From Bretschneidera sinensis (lineage: Eukaryota; Streptophyta; Magnoliopsida; Brassicales; Akaniaceae), in NCBI GenBank assembly GCA_023935145.1, contig CM043705.1, positions 16,188,501 through 16,252,500 on the forward strand: a DNA stretch of 64,000 nucleotides, written 5' to 3'. The notes under the pieces are model-generated. The model did not search any database, was not told the origin of the DNA, and saw only the letters and a program-made list of their open reading frames with translations. Both the position numbers and the translations under genes were made by a program. Below, piece after piece: positions 35,831 through 47,530 of this stretch. Every line of letters starts with the position of its first letter. Within the stretch, counting starts at the first letter, position 1.

Positions 35831-36700
35831 GGGTAGTCTCCCACACTTTATTTCCCAGGCTAAGATCAATCTGAACTTGTTTTGGCTGTTCCGGTACATC
35901 TTGGACAGCCACCACATCCCTTTGTGTTTCCCTGAACACAATATCTCTGCTATAAATAGTACTCTTATTTTCTGGATTCCATAACTTATACCTCTTGACC
36001 TCATCCTTATAACCAATGAAGATGCATTTCATTGATTTGCTATCAAGTTTGTTCCTATTTTCTTTTGGCACATGAATATAAGCATCACACCCAAACACCT
36101 TAACATGAGCTAAACTCGGCTTCTTCTCGAATAATGTCTCAAATGGTGTCTGATCCTGTAAAGCTGATGTAGGTGACCTGTTCTTCAGATAACATGCTAT
36201 AGCTACAGCCTCTACCCAGAACTTCGGCTCCAAGCCTGCACAACTCAATGTACTCCTCGATTTTCCATAAGTGACTGATTAAGTCTCTCGGCCACCCCAT
36301 TCTGTTGAGGTGTATATAGAGTTGTTTTTTGTCTTGCAATGCCGTTTGCCACACAGAATTGCTCAAATTTGTCTGAGCAATCCATTATTTGTTCTCAATA
36401 CCTTTATCTTTCTTTCCATATGATTTTCTACCAATGCTTTAAACTCATGGAACTTATCAAATGCTTCAGCTTTACTCTTAATGAAATAAATCCATGCATA
36501 CCTTGAAAAATCATCAATGAAAGAGATATAATACCTTGATTTTACAAGAGATTTGACCGAATCTGGCCCAAACACATCACTATGTATTAAATCCAGAATA
36601 CTCTTTGCCCTCGTACCAGCGGGCTTAAAACTCACATGGTTCTGTTTACCATGTAGTCAATGCTCACAAAAATTGAATCCCATGGAGCAATCTAGGACTC
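35826..36700 (-). pseudogene. Copia E integrase
   Basis: Minus-strand frames 36635-36363 and 36248-35826. The first carries ILDLIHSDVFGPD and FIDDFSRYAWIYFIKSK, the N-part of the integrase core. The catalytic-Glu block falls at the frameshift near 36340. The second carries WVEAVAIACYLKNRSPTSAL and HVKVFGCDAYIHVP, the conserved C-part. The second core Asp position reads TNNG instead of the usual SDNG. Confidence 0.8.
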
Positions 36701-36783
36701 CCTTCACCATCTGCTTTAATGATAAATTAGATAGTCCATTTTCACTTATATGCCCAAGCATCTGATGCCACACATAGAGGATG

Positions 36784-37320
36784 TCACCTCATCATTAGTC
36801 GCTTTCTCAGAGATAAAACATCCACTGCATTGGTATTTCCCAGCAGCTTATACAATGTACCATACCGAACACCTCGTGCAATTACTAATGATCCATGAGT
36901 CATCTTGCACGAATTTTTGTCACAGCTGAAATTCACTCCCCCATCTGTCATTTTGCTAACTGATATAAGGTTCATCTTGAGACCCGAAATATGCATCACG
37001 CCTGGAAGTGTTCTGACTGTCCCATCATTCACCTTCAACTTTACCTTCCCACGACCAATAATTTTCACTGGAGAGTTATCTCCTAATAAAATGTTTCCCC
37101 CATCAAAGGTTTCATACTCACGAAACTAGTCCATGTGAGGTGTCATGTTAAATAATGTTCATGTGTCAATTATCCAAACACTATGATCTGATTGAGCTAG
37201 ATAGGATGCCATATTTAAGTCACCAGCATCATCATTATATTGGTTATTGTTACCTGAAGCTGATATCTCGCCTATTTGCTTTTCAAGGTTCATACTCTTA
37301 CTTTTGCACTCATTCTTTAG
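36784..37320 (-). pseudogene. Copia E protease / pre-integrase region
   Basis: Frame 37068-36784 reads VMHISGLKMNLISVSKMTDG and HGSLVIARGVRYGTLYKL, the block between protease and integrase in copia polyproteins. Just upstream, the protease region holds a phrase equivalent to the WIIDT.. motif, broken by stops. Confidence 0.7.
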
Positions 37321-38082
37321 ATGCCTAGGCTTCCTACACTTCCAACACTTTAACCCATATATATCCCTACTTTTCGATCTTCCCCTGAACTTGGGTTTAT
37401 CACTAGACCACTTGTAGTCTTTATCATGGGTTCACCCTCTCACAGATAAGGCATCATTTGACGAGTTTTTTGTACCCTGTCGCCTCATCTTCTCAGATAA
37501 TGGGGCTGTCATGACATTCTCAATAGACAGATAAGCCGTACCACTACCAATTGCAACTATCAAGTTATCCCATGAATCAGGCAGTGTACAGAGCAGCATA
37601 ATAACCTTATCATCATCTGTCACATCAACACTAATAGATAATAACTGACCTATCAAAGTGTTGAACTCATGTAGATGAACACAAAGAGAATCACTCTCAG
37701 TCATTCGAAGGTTATACAATTTCTTTCGCAAAAACAACTTGTTTATCATATATTTACTCAGATAAAGGCTTTCCAGCTTCTTCCAAAGATCTTTTGCAGT
37801 TTTTTCTCCATAAACATTTATCAATACAGAATCGGCCAGGTACAACCGAATCAGACTTCGTGCCTTCCGATCGAGCTTCTCCTACTCCGTGATGGTCACT
37901 GAAGATGATGTCGAAACAACCACCGGCGATGCCTCTGCAGTGGATACTATACTCTTTAGTATCTCATCGACTATCACCATCCACAGATCCCTATCCATGA
38001 GTAGATCCTCCACATTTAGTTTTTATAACTCAAAGCTTTTCCCTCCGAACTTTTCGATTTCAATCTGTGATCCAATCGACAT
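37320..38082 (-). pseudogene. Copia E gag with intact CCHC knuckle
   Basis: The start codon at 38082 (MSIGSQIEIEKFGGKSFEL) follows the leader. A stop soon after and another near 37885 interrupt it. The 37845-37432 frame contains DLWKKLESLYLSKYMINKLF and LLCTLPDSWDNLIVAI, the UBN2-type copia gag core. A perfect C-X2-C-X4-H-X4-C knuckle, CWKCRKPRHLKNEC, lies at about 37352-37311. Confidence 0.8.
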
Positions 38083-38108
38083 CTCTGATCGTTAATCCTT
38101 GAACACAA

Positions 38109-38121
38109 GGCTCTGATACCA
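38109..38121 (-). other. Primer-binding site of copia E
   Basis: Minus strand reads TGGTATCAGAGCC next to the 5' LTR, an exact initiator-Met type site. Confidence 0.9.
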
Positions 38122-38123
38122 AT

Positions 38124-38533
38124 TGAACAATTCAAGACCTGTTAATGAAACAAATTATAAATAGAAAGAAAAAAAAACAAGATTTACCCAGGTTCACCCA
38201 AGAATAGGGCTACATCCTGCCAGAAGTTTCTTATTATCAACCTCACAAATCTCTTGTTACAATGTATGCTCAGTACATAAAAAGTATTTATAAGCAACTT
38301 AAGACGTCCTAATTAGGGTATAATTAGGATTTCCGTTCTGCTGCAGAACTACGGCTATTCATGGGCCCAAGCCCAAATCACCAAGCAAAAAACCAAGCCC
38401 AACTCTTGTATATGGCCTGAAAGTTTCGAGGACGCTGCCTCGTAACCCTCGTCCGCTCAGCGGGGAGCAGGACCCCCATGTTCGTCTAAGGTTCTACAGA
38501 TCTCATCCCGTGAAGTATGCACCAACTCTAACA
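38124..38533 (-). repeat. 5' LTR of copia E
   Basis: 410 bp, minus-strand TGTTAGAGTT... to ...GTTCA, flanked on the outer side by atggt. Confidence 0.9.
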
Positions 38534-38538
38534 ATGGT

Positions 38539-38673
38539 ATGGTCGACGACTTCGTTAACAGCTAATGCTTCAAGGATGCACTTAACCTTTTGGTGCCAAA
38601 CTTCAAAGTTTTCACCATCTAGTTTTTCATCCTCATTCAACTCAGCCTTTACAATCTTAGGATTCAAATCCAT
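38539..38673 (-). pseudogene. Copia D gag N-terminus
   Basis: Start codon at 38673. It reads MDLNPKIVKAELNEDEKLDG and on through NFEVWHQKVKCIL, the typical opening of plant copia gag, and is cut after about 45 codons by copia E. It should continue at 32016 leftwards. Confidence 0.7.
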
Positions 38674-38699
38674 GGTCTAAATAACTACATGGAGGCATA

Positions 38700-41494
38700 T
38701 CACTAATCAAATAATAGCACACTCATAACCTTATTCACACACATTTATTTTATAGCTAATATGAACTAATTCGATGATAATTTTACTTAAGACATGGAAT
38801 CGAAAGCTCACTATGCTCCCAATCATCACCCATGTACAAAAGTTTAATTATCATAAATATAGTCCAATTAGTGCAAAATTTAAGTTCTAGGTGAGAATTC
38901 ATCTCAACTCTACCAACCTAGAACTCCCACTAATTTCATGTATATTAAATACATCATATAACAAACATATTGCATGATCATGAATATAAAATAATAAAGC
39001 ATTCTAGAATGAAAGCATTTCATTTCATTCATAATGCAAACAAAAATATTTACCTATCTTAGTAAAAAAAAAAAAAAGAACACAAGCTTCTAGCATGGTC
39101 TACACTTTTTCTTTCTTTTTCTCATTAGAAAAGATTGTAATAAGTAATTTCTTGGTCAAACGTTGATCACTTTTTGTAATCTTCCAAGTAATTTATATTA
39201 CCAAAGAAGCTTATTTTCTCATTTATTACTTGTTTTCCTATCTTAATCATCTGATGATCCCTATTTCCTACCAAAAAAAAATCTTAAATGTCTTGCACTA
39301 TGAAGATTTGAAAACTATTATAACACAATAGTACACCTTATTCCTCAAAGAAAATGACACTTTTTTGCCAATTCAACTTATTGGCAAGCTTAGAAACCTT
39401 CGGTCATGCCTCATAGTAGTCTTCACAAATTCCTTTTTATCATCCGAAAGGACTCGAGCCTTAAGACATTTAGAAACAGTGAGATCTTCAACTATAACTA
39501 TAACTTTACTTTACTTCTTTGCCACTACATCTATATGCATATTCATTGTAGGTTCTATATCTTTTTCATAATTAAGAAAATCTAATAGAAGTGACATGTT
39601 CATTACATCTTAGAGTAATTAACATCTGTAAGTATTGTAATTTGATACTCAATCAACTATTAAATTTATTCACATGAAAAAAAATATGTGAATACAATTT
39701 TGATTGAAATCGATTTCAACTGTAAGGAAAAACAGAAATCCAAGAGCTTTCATGAGCTCCCGCTGGATACTGACCCTATTAAAAACAATTTTACACTAAA
39801 AAATAAGTTTGCCACACTCAAAAATGGGCAAACTTGATTTTTATAAATTTTTAATTTTTAAAAAAAAATTAATTAATTTTTATTCAAAAATTAATAATAA
39901 ATAATCCAGGAAAAATAACAAAAAAATTACATATATTTTTTTGAATGAATTGAATTTTTTCACGTCGCCAAAGCCTCTACCAGAAGCCTCCACGCACCGG
40001 TGGTGTTTGGAATGGTGGAAACTGTTCATGACCCGCCCAGAAAAGAATACACACAAACTTGGCGAGTGCGCTCCACGTGCCACCTTGTTGGAGTCTGACA
40101 TTGATTGAATTAGCGGCGAGCGCTTCATCTGGTGGTGCTGGTTACGGTGGTGTAGTTGGTTTTCTGTTTTGGTGTCTGGTGAATTGAGAGAGTGTAATCA
40201 CTCTCTCTATAGAGCGTGAGGGGTTTTTTGGTCTGGAAGTCATCTTCTACCGCTAGACTTGCCATTTTGCCCAAAAATCCCAAAATTTTCGAGGCCTATA
40301 TCTTCCTCTACATATGACCAAATCCATGACGCGATCTCAACCCTCGAACCGCCAATCTAGATCATCCGTCATAAATACTCTCCATTCCTCCTTTCCTTAT
40401 AAGATGAGGATCATTGAAGTTGTATTTGTTCATTATAGCAATATAGGCTTTGCAAAGAATTTATATTTAAAAGATGGCCTCTTTACTTTGGGCACAAGGA
40501 CTACAACCTTTTTTTTTTTTTTTTTTGTGGTGTTCTTGCATTAGACGACTTTGGGAAATGCCTATTTACTTTAACCTTTTTAGGCATTTCTTGGGTTGAG
40601 ACTGAGTCTATTGAAAAAGAATTATGAAGTATTGACTTCTTTAGCATAGGATGAAAGAAATATGAAGTAAGAAATGTTGCACTCCTTTTTTTCATTGTTA
40701 TTTTTCTTAGTACGCTGTCTAGTATATAAAATTGTCGTATAAAGAACTGATACTACGATTTATGAATCCTCATTTAATTTCACACGTTTAATTTGAGTTT
40801 GCTGTTTAATCACTTTTTATTTTTACTGGTTATTCTCAATATTATTAGCATAATAAACCAATTTCAAGTAATATAGTTTTTTTTTATCTCAGCTTTGCTT
40901 TTTATTACTTTCAAGATGATTACTAGGTTTTTTATTTTTAGGTTTTATATTATTTGGTTATTGAGAAAGTGAATAGTATAATTATGAATTTGAAAATTTT
41001 GATTTACTAGAGAAAAAGGTTTTAGTATCATTTCCTTGAAAGTTTCTTTTTCAGTTCTGATTTCAAATTGATGTATATATTTGTAATTTTTACCGTCTGA
41101 TAGTTGGGAGCAAAAATAAAATGAAATAAAGTAAAGATATGGGTTTAAAGCCATTATTTTTATGAAAGGTATAGGTGACCCATCCGAAGTAAATTTTCTG
41201 TTTTCTTGGAAATGATAATTTGATTATCTAGATTCAAAAAAAAAATATTAGGGTTAGAGAAATTTTGTTCTTATAACATTAATCAAAACTATATGTTGAA
41301 TTCCATTGCTGCCATAATTTTCAGGATAAGATGATGATAAAGGTTATTCTCAAAGTAGAACACTGAGGATATCGCAGATTGTTTGAAACAGGAACCTTTG
41401 TGTCCCTGTATCATCTCGCTCAATTAAGTCAGCCTATACTTTGGGTACTTCCTTGACCTTTTTATTAAACTACCAACATCCAATAAAAGGTGGC
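38700..41494. other. No gene recognised
   Basis: The left part may be the leader or LTR of copia D. A GC-richer patch at 39960-40280 resembles an old promoter or 5' region but has no supported frame. A 9 bp perfect hairpin gagagagtg-taat-cactctctc lies at 40186-40207. T-rich tracts occur near 40510. Confidence 0.4.
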
Positions 41495-41683
41495 AATTAG
41501 TTTCTTTACTCAAGCATATTCTCATGTAAATATAGTTATCAAATTGTAAATAAGGCATTGAAGAAAATAAATCAAATCTCATTTCTCAACCTCTCTTTCT
41601 TTTGGAGCATTCACCAGCTCGAATAGTTTCCTATCGTTTAAGCAATAGATAGATATGCATTTGTAGCATTGTAGATCTTATCA
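41495..41683 (+). repeat. 5' LTR of gypsy G, 3' part
   Basis: The first ~110 bp match the 3' LTR. The last ~75 bp before ctta-tca are unmatched there because the 3' copy is truncated. The upstream portion seen in the 3' LTR (from 50636) is missing here. Confidence 0.65.
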
Positions 41684-41684
41684 A

Positions 41685-41697
41685 TTGGTGCTTTCAT
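41685..41697 (+). other. Putative primer-binding site of gypsy G
   Basis: ttggtgctttcat just after the LTR end, shared with element A at 132. Confidence 0.6.
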
Positions 41698-41827
41698 CAT
41701 AATTCTTTTTTCAGTTCTTGAATCCATTACCACAATCTCTTAATTTATGCAATTCCAGAATTTTAGATTCACCATTTTATCATCTTCATTTCTTCAAATT
41801 GTAAGTACGTTTTTGCAAAAACAATGG

Positions 41828-42005
41828 TGTGAGAATTGAAGAGAGTAAAGAGATGAGAAGAAATGGAAGCTAAGGTTTGATTGCAATAGTGAATATTTAC
41901 AAGAGAGAAATGTGGGTTTATATAGGAAACAACAAAGACTATTCTACCTTTATTGATAATATCAAATGACTAATATAACCAAACTAATAAACATAATCTC
42001 TAACA
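41828..42005 (-). repeat. 3' LTR of copia H
   Basis: 178 bp, minus-strand TGTTAGAGATTATG to ...CTCACA. The gaggggggc polypurine tract lies next to it at 42006-42014. Confidence 0.9.
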
Positions 42006-42014
42006 GCCCCCCTC
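42006..42014 (-). other. Polypurine tract of copia H
   Basis: Minus strand gaggggggc immediately upstream of the 3' LTR. Confidence 0.8.
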
Positions 42015-42200
42015 AAACTCACGATGCGGTAGCAAGAAGCATCGAGAGTTTTCAACAAAGAAACGAAACCACTGAACAGTTTGAGACTTAGTGAAGAAGT
42101 CAGCTATCTGCATAGATGAAGATATAAATGGCAATGTAATCGTCTCACGCTGTAAGTCCTGCCGAGTAGTATGACAATCAATATCAATATGTTTAGTCCG

Positions 42201-43229
42201 CTAATGAAAAACTGAATTACGGGCAATTTGAATTGCACTCTTGTTATCACAATAAAGCGGAGTAAGAGTAGTAATTGAGACCCCCATATCTGCTAAGAGC
42301 CAATGCAACCAAACAATCTCATTTGTGGTAGTTGCCATGTATTCGACCTCTGTGGAGGAGCGAGAAACAACTTGTTGCTTCTTACTCTTCCATGAAATAA
42401 GAGAGCCACCTAAGAAGACGCAAAAGCTAGTGGTAGACTTACGATCATTGGGGTCACTAGCCCAATCAGCATCAAAATATACACAATGATCCATAGAAGA
42501 ATTGGAGGGAAAATAAGACTCTGACAAAGAGTACCTCGCAAATAGCGCAAAATACGAAGAACAACAGCCCAATGAACTGTAGTGGGAGATGCAATAAACT
42601 GACTGACAATGTGGATAGCATAAGCAATATCTGGTCGGGTGATAGTGAGATAGATTAAGCTACCAACCAAGGTCCGTTACAAAGTGGGATCAGGTAATGG
42701 AGTACCATCTGTAGGGCTATATCGAACATTAAGTTCTAAAGGTGTATCACATGTCCGAGTATCGGTAAGTCGAGCTCGCTGAAGGATATCTGCTATATAT
42801 TTTGACTGAGATAGAAGATAACCCTTAGGAGAAAGGGCAACCTCAATACCCAAGAAGTAACGTAAAGGGCCTAAATCTTTCATGTCAAACTGATGAGTCA
42901 GTTCTGCCTTCAGCAATACAATACTAACAACATCATCACCAGTAATAATCATGTCATCAACATAAAGCGAAAGAAGAATATGGCCAGCAGAGGTGGACTT
43001 AACAAAAAGAGTTGAATCATGAGCACTACAAGAAAAACCAAGAGAAGTAACCACAGTAGAGAACCTCTCAAACCAAGCACGAGGGGCTTGTTTGAGACCA
43101 TAGAACGCCTTTTTAAGTCTGCAAACTTCCCCTGGATTATGAGACACGCCAGGAGGAGGTACCATATAAACTTCCTCTTTAAGATCCCCATTTAAAAAGG
43201 CATTTTTGACATCCATCTGAGAGATATGT
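42201..43229 (-). pseudogene. Copia H reverse transcriptase C-part and RNase H
   Basis: Frame 43216-42677 starts MDVKNAFLNGDLKEEVYM and holds CRLKKAFYGLKQAPRAWFER and LSLYVDDMIITGDD, so the RT catalytic YVDD is intact. A single frame break near 42670 leads to [20 protein letters not shown]. The RNase H frame 42572-42201 follows with [29 protein letters not shown] and YCDNKSAIQIARN, carrying the conserved acidic residues. The protein would copy element RNA and degrade the RNA strand. A stop between pieces and the frameshift mean it is probably not made whole. Confidence 0.88.
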
Positions 43230-44560
43230 CATTTGCGGACTGAAGCAACCGCAATGAGAGCACGTATAGTGTTCATCTTGACAACCGGTGCAAAAGTCTC
43301 CTCATAGTCCATACCATATTTCTGAGCAAAACCCTTTGCAACTAACCTGGCTTTGTAACGCTCGACTGAACCATCTGACTTTGTTTTGATCTTATAGACC
43401 CAACGAGAACCAATAGCACTCTTACCAGGTGGAAGAGACACCAAATCCCAAGTATCGATCTGATGTAGAGCAACAAGTTCCTCAGCCATAGCCTGTTGCC
43501 AATTGGGATCAAGAACAGCTTCTGTATAGGAGGTGGGCTCACAAAAATTGTGAGGAGACACTAAAAATGAAGTAAATGAAGGTGAATAATAAGAATAAGC
43601 AAAATCAAGTAACTGAGTGGACATACGAGTGCGCTTTGGATAGCGTGATGATGTAGGATCTGCAATCACATGAGATGTTGAGATGATCGTAGGAAGAGAT
43701 GGAGGATCATCATCTGTGGAAGACGGAGCATAAAAAATATCACAAGTTGCGCCATCAGTAGCTGCTTGAGTCCTGCGAGAATAATGATAAGGAAAAGGCT
43801 GCATTAGAGAAGGGGAAACATCAGCGGAGGAAGAGGGGCTAATAGAGGGTGGAATGTGAGAAGGATCATCTAGGAATGGATCAATGCTTATGAGATCAGA
43901 CTTAGATAAGGTATGAGGCATGGTAGAAATAGAGAAGAAGAGAATATGTTCAAGGAAAAAGACATGATGAGAGACATATAACTTTTGAGCCACAAGATCA
44001 TAGCAACGATAGCCCTTTTGGCCTGCACCATAACCAAGAAAAACACAAATGGCGGAACGAGAAGACAACTTGTTGCACTTGACACGAGGATGAAGAACAA
44101 AGCAAGTGCAACCAAACACTCGTAAAAAAGAGTAGTTAGAAGAGTGGCCATGTAATTTTTCATAGGGAGACAAACCTGAAGTATAAGCTACAGGTATTCT
44201 ATTGATCAAGTGTACAACGGTGAGAACAGCTTCACCCCAAAAAGGACTTGGGACACCAGCAGATAAGAGAAGGGAGCGAGTGGTCTTAGCAATATGCCTA
44301 TGTTTTCTTTCAGCAACTCCATTCTGTTGTGGAGTATCGGTACAAGACGATTGGTGCAGAGTACCATCAGAAGTGAGTAGTTGGGAAAATGCTGTAGATG
44401 TATATTCCCTACCCAAATCACAACGAAAACACTTTATCACAGCAGAGTGCTGAGTTTTAACTAATGAGTGAAAAGAAATGTAAATGTGTAAAAAGTCATA
44501 TTTATACTTCATTAGATAAACCTAACAATATCTAGTATGATCATCAATAAAAGAGACATA
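43229..44560 (-). pseudogene. Copia H integrase and RT N-part
   Basis: A 427-codon open stretch (44512-43229). The integrase core shows FRCDLGREY (second catalytic Asp) and TPQQNGVAERKHRHIAK (catalytic Glu). Next come VFGCTCFVLHPRVKCNKLS and the conserved CVFLGY region, then a Ser/Pro-rich linker. RT begins with WQQAMAEELVALHQIDTWDL and SRWVYKIKTKSDGSVERYKA. The first catalytic Asp region lies across a stop just upstream, near 44530. This is the longest open frame in the window. Confidence 0.88.
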
Positions 44561-44572
44561 ATATCTGGACCC

Positions 44573-45215
44573 TCATTTTGTAGCAACAGGAGAGTGTCCC
44601 CACACATCAGAATGAATCAAATCAAATAGTGCAGCAGAAGAAGAAACACTTCGATTAAAGGGTAAAGCAGAAAACTTTGCCAGTTTACAACCACTACAAT
44701 CAGAAATATCATGAGTTTCTAAATCCCCCAAGGATCCTCTAGAGATTAAATATTTTAAACGAGAGGCTGAAACATGACCAAGTCTAGAGTGCCACAAGTA
44801 AAAGCTAGAGGAAGAAGAAGTTAAATGGAAAGAAGACAAATCAACACCCGAAGCAGCTACATCTGGAACTCGTAGCTCGTCCAAGACATAAAATCCCCCC
44901 TGCCTACAGCCTATCCCAATCAGCCTCTGGGATTGAGGATCATGCACATAACAAGAAGTAGAAGAAAAATGAACAGAATAACCAGAATCACAAAGCTGAC
45001 TCACAGATACAAGATTCATAGTAAGGTTAGGAATGCAATAAACATCAAAGAGAGACAGATGAGGTGTGCATACAGAACCAGCACCTGCTAAAGGCATGTG
45101 AGTTCCATCAGCAGTCATAACACATGCAGATGAAGGAGAGTAGAAATAGATACAAAGGATGATAAGAAGGTGACATATGATGAGATGTACCGGAATCTAA
45201 GACCCACAAAGAATA
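44573..45215 (-). pseudogene. Copia H protease and pre-integrase domain
   Basis: Minus-strand text near 45205-45165 reads WVLDSGTSHHMSP, an intact aspartic protease D-S-G motif. A stop follows at about 45120. The open frame 45118-44573 covers VYCIPNLTMNLVSVSQLCDS, the LWHSRLGHVSASRLKYLISR pre-integrase block and CSGCKLAKFSALPF, the integrase zinc-binding part, ending with LIHSDVWGHSP. Confidence 0.85.
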
Positions 45216-45499
45216 AAGTTTACCTGCAATGTAAGGAGAAGTTAGATCTGATGAAGATGGAGTAGACATGGCATGTAGTTACGACGATGACTATGTAGCA
45301 AGGAACTTCTGAAACAACTCTACAAGGGACGCCGTATTGGGATATGAAGATGGTGCCACTTTAGGCACAAAAGCTGCAGTATTAGACTGTGGTGGCCTAT
45401 AAGGTCGCTGTTGAGATTAACCACTAGGACACTAATGCGGTGGAGATGGTGGTGGGTGCCACTGTGGATGCCATTGTGATTGTGTCGGCGAAGACTGCT

Positions 45500-46307
45500 G
45501 ATATGTTGGAGCTCTGGACAAAAGTTTATGAAATTAAGCCTTCCAATGTCCTCTCTACTTATAAAAGCTGCACTCATCAAGACCAACTTGTGCAGGTGGT
45601 TTAGGTTGATACTTCAAGATAGGTTTATTAAGAACGACTAGAACAGATGGGTTAGATGCTGGGGAAGAGCCCTTTCCTGCTTGTATCTTGAGGCGAGTCT
45701 CTTCAGCCAAGAGTTCACTTACCACTGTATCAACAGAGGAATGAGGCTGATGATGCAAAATATTTCCCCGAAGTCCTTCAAAATCATCACGAAGAGCCAT
45801 TAAGAATTGAACAAGACGTTGCCCCTCTCGATGAGCTATATAATCAGCATTATTCTGAAGAGACTCAGGTTCTATGAGTGCCAACCGATCCCAAAGATCA
45901 GACATTGTGGAATAAAATTCTTGAATGCTCATATCCTTTTGTTGAACTGCCCATACATCATATTTCAATTGATACTGTTTTGCAAAGTTTGATTGTGTGT
46001 ATAATCATGCCAAATGATCCCAAACCTGTTTTGCAGTCTCATACTTGGCTAGTTGCATTCCAATAGAATGCTCAATAGAATTATTAATCCAAGTCAAAAT
46101 TTTCGAATTGTTTGCTTCCCAAGCATCTAAAAGTTCAACATACTCTTATTCCTTATCATTTGTAGGTTTACTCGAAATACCACTGACATAACTCCACATA
46201 CGTTTCCCTTTTAATAAATTTATCATAACATAACTCCAATATGAATAATTATTTCCATTTAATCTAACACTAATAGATTGAAGAGAGTCATCCCTTTCAG
46301 CAGCCAT
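45500..46307 (-). pseudogene. Copia H gag
   Basis: Start at 46307 (MAAERDDSLQSISVRLNGNN). Stops occur near 46145 and 46010. The frame 45968-45555 continues with YDVWAVQQKDMSIQEFYSTM and on through the gag core. The zinc knuckle at about 45570-45535 is ruined (CSFYK-stop-RGHWKA), with two Cys codons changed. It encodes the structural protein of the element's particle, now inactive. Confidence 0.82.
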
Positions 46308-46589
46308 TATCAACTAACAAATGAACCACAAAATACTGGAATATAGTGCAAATAAAACAAAGCAAACAGATATACTAATTGAGCAAACCTCCAAAACGAG
46401 CGCAAATCTTCGAGTCTACTGATGAAACCCCTCAAATTGCTCCAGATCTGCTTGTGAAAGGGTTGTGCAAGAAATCCCCAAATATCTAAATTCCCCCAAA
46501 TCTACGTGTGAAAAACCTCCAGATCGACAGATTCACAGACTTCGAACTCCTGATTGCAAGCAGATCATGTTCATCATGAACAGTACCCA

Positions 46590-46660
46590 AAAAAATTCAA
46601 GTCGGGGCTTCGCCCTGAACCCCGAGCAGGGGCGCGTTGCCCCCTGCAACTCACTGAGGA
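46590..46660 (-). other. GC-rich double hairpin in copia H leader
   Basis: Two adjacent inverted repeats, cgggg...ccccg (46603-46625) and gcagggg...cccctgc (46626-46648), lie in an otherwise AT-rich leader between the PBS and gag. Confidence 0.6.
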
Positions 46661-46734
46661 GTTGGATCCGCGAAGAGCATGGGTGGGATGCACAGTTCTT
46701 CCATGAAATCTTCAATCAAATATCCCATGATCTT

Positions 46735-46746
46735 GGTCTGATACCA
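46735..46746 (-). other. Primer-binding site of copia H
   Basis: Minus strand TGGTATCAGACC abuts the 5' LTR. It is the initiator-Met site with one G missing. Confidence 0.85.
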
Positions 46747-46924
46747 TGTGAGAATTGAAGAGAGTAAAGAGATGAGAAGAAATGGAAACTAGAGTTTGAT
46801 TGCAATAGTGAATATTTACAAGAGAGAAATGTGGGTTTATATAGGAAACAACAAAGATTATTCTACCCTTATTGATAATATCAAATGACTAATATAACCA
46901 AACTGATAAACATAATCTCTAAGA
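46747..46924 (-). repeat. 5' LTR of copia H
   Basis: 178 bp, about 96% identical by eye to 41828-42005. Confidence 0.9.
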
Positions 46925-47494
46925 GGCAAAAGGAAAATAAGGCAACAACATGGAGGGGTCCTTCAAAACCATGCAAGCAGAATTCAGAAACAAATGTCAG
47001 AAATGCAAAATTCCATTAAGTTATTGATAGGATCAATGAAGCAACAAAATTCACAGAAGAATAAGGGGCATGTTAATGATCTCGAGGATCCAGCAATCAA
47101 TACCATGCCTCAGTAGTATGTACCAACAAGAAGTCTATTGCTTGATGTTTCTAAATTCGATGAAACAAATCCATATAGGTAGGAATTTAAGGCAGAATAA
47201 TTTTTTGCTTTCTACATCACACCAGATGATCAGAAATTGGTGATTTCATCTTTTAATATGGAAAGTCCAACGTTAGGTGGTATTAATTGACGCACAAGAA
47301 TAGATACATCAGAACATAGAAAGGATTCTTGGAAGCTTTATATCTCAGGTTTGGTCATTCACCTTATAAAGATCCTAAGGGTGCTTTGTCTAAACTTACA
47401 CAAAATTCAACGGTTGTTGAATATCAATCAAAATTTGAAGATTTGGCTAAAAGAGTGTATTGATTGCTTGAATCTTTTTTGCCTAGTTTTTAAT

Positions 47495-47530
<36 letters not shown>

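Larger units (their letters stand above)
32022..38533 (-). mobile_element. Ty1/copia element E (minus)
   Basis: LTRs at both ends and a perfect 5 bp repeat atggt (32017-32021 and 38534-38538). PBS, polypurine tract and copia-ordered coding remnants are all present in minus orientation. Its 3' LTR (left) is split by a gypsy solo LTR. It sits inside the gag of copia D. Confidence 0.9.
28000..38700 (-). mobile_element. Old Ty1/copia element D (minus), split by copia E and an LTR-like insertion
   Basis: Minus-strand copia domains appear in order from right to left: gag start (38673-38539), zinc-knuckle region (about 31950-31890), protease (about 31790), RT N-part (about 30240-30180), RT with VDD (about 28740) and RNase H (about 28300-28030). 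The gag is interrupted by copia E with a perfect atggt repeat, and the RT by 28880-30168. LTRs could not be identified. Heavily mutated. Confidence 0.7.
41828..46924 (-). mobile_element. Ty1/copia element H (minus), best preserved in window
   Basis: 5097 bp with 178 bp LTRs (41828-42005 and 46747-46924) that differ at about seven positions. The terminal TGTTAG of the 5' LTR has become TCTTAG. It has a PBS, a polypurine tract and gag-protease-integrase-RT-RNase H in copia order, interrupted only by a handful of stops and frameshifts. No perfect target repeat is seen (aatgg on the left, ggcaa on the right), which suggests later change at the right edge. It lies in the leader or gag start of gypsy G. 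Confidence 0.9.

Noticed and set aside
40314..40544. 76-codon frame after a GC-richer patch
   Set aside because: Ends in a poly-T run and shows no recognisable domain; the patch may be an old promoter but nothing supports a gene.
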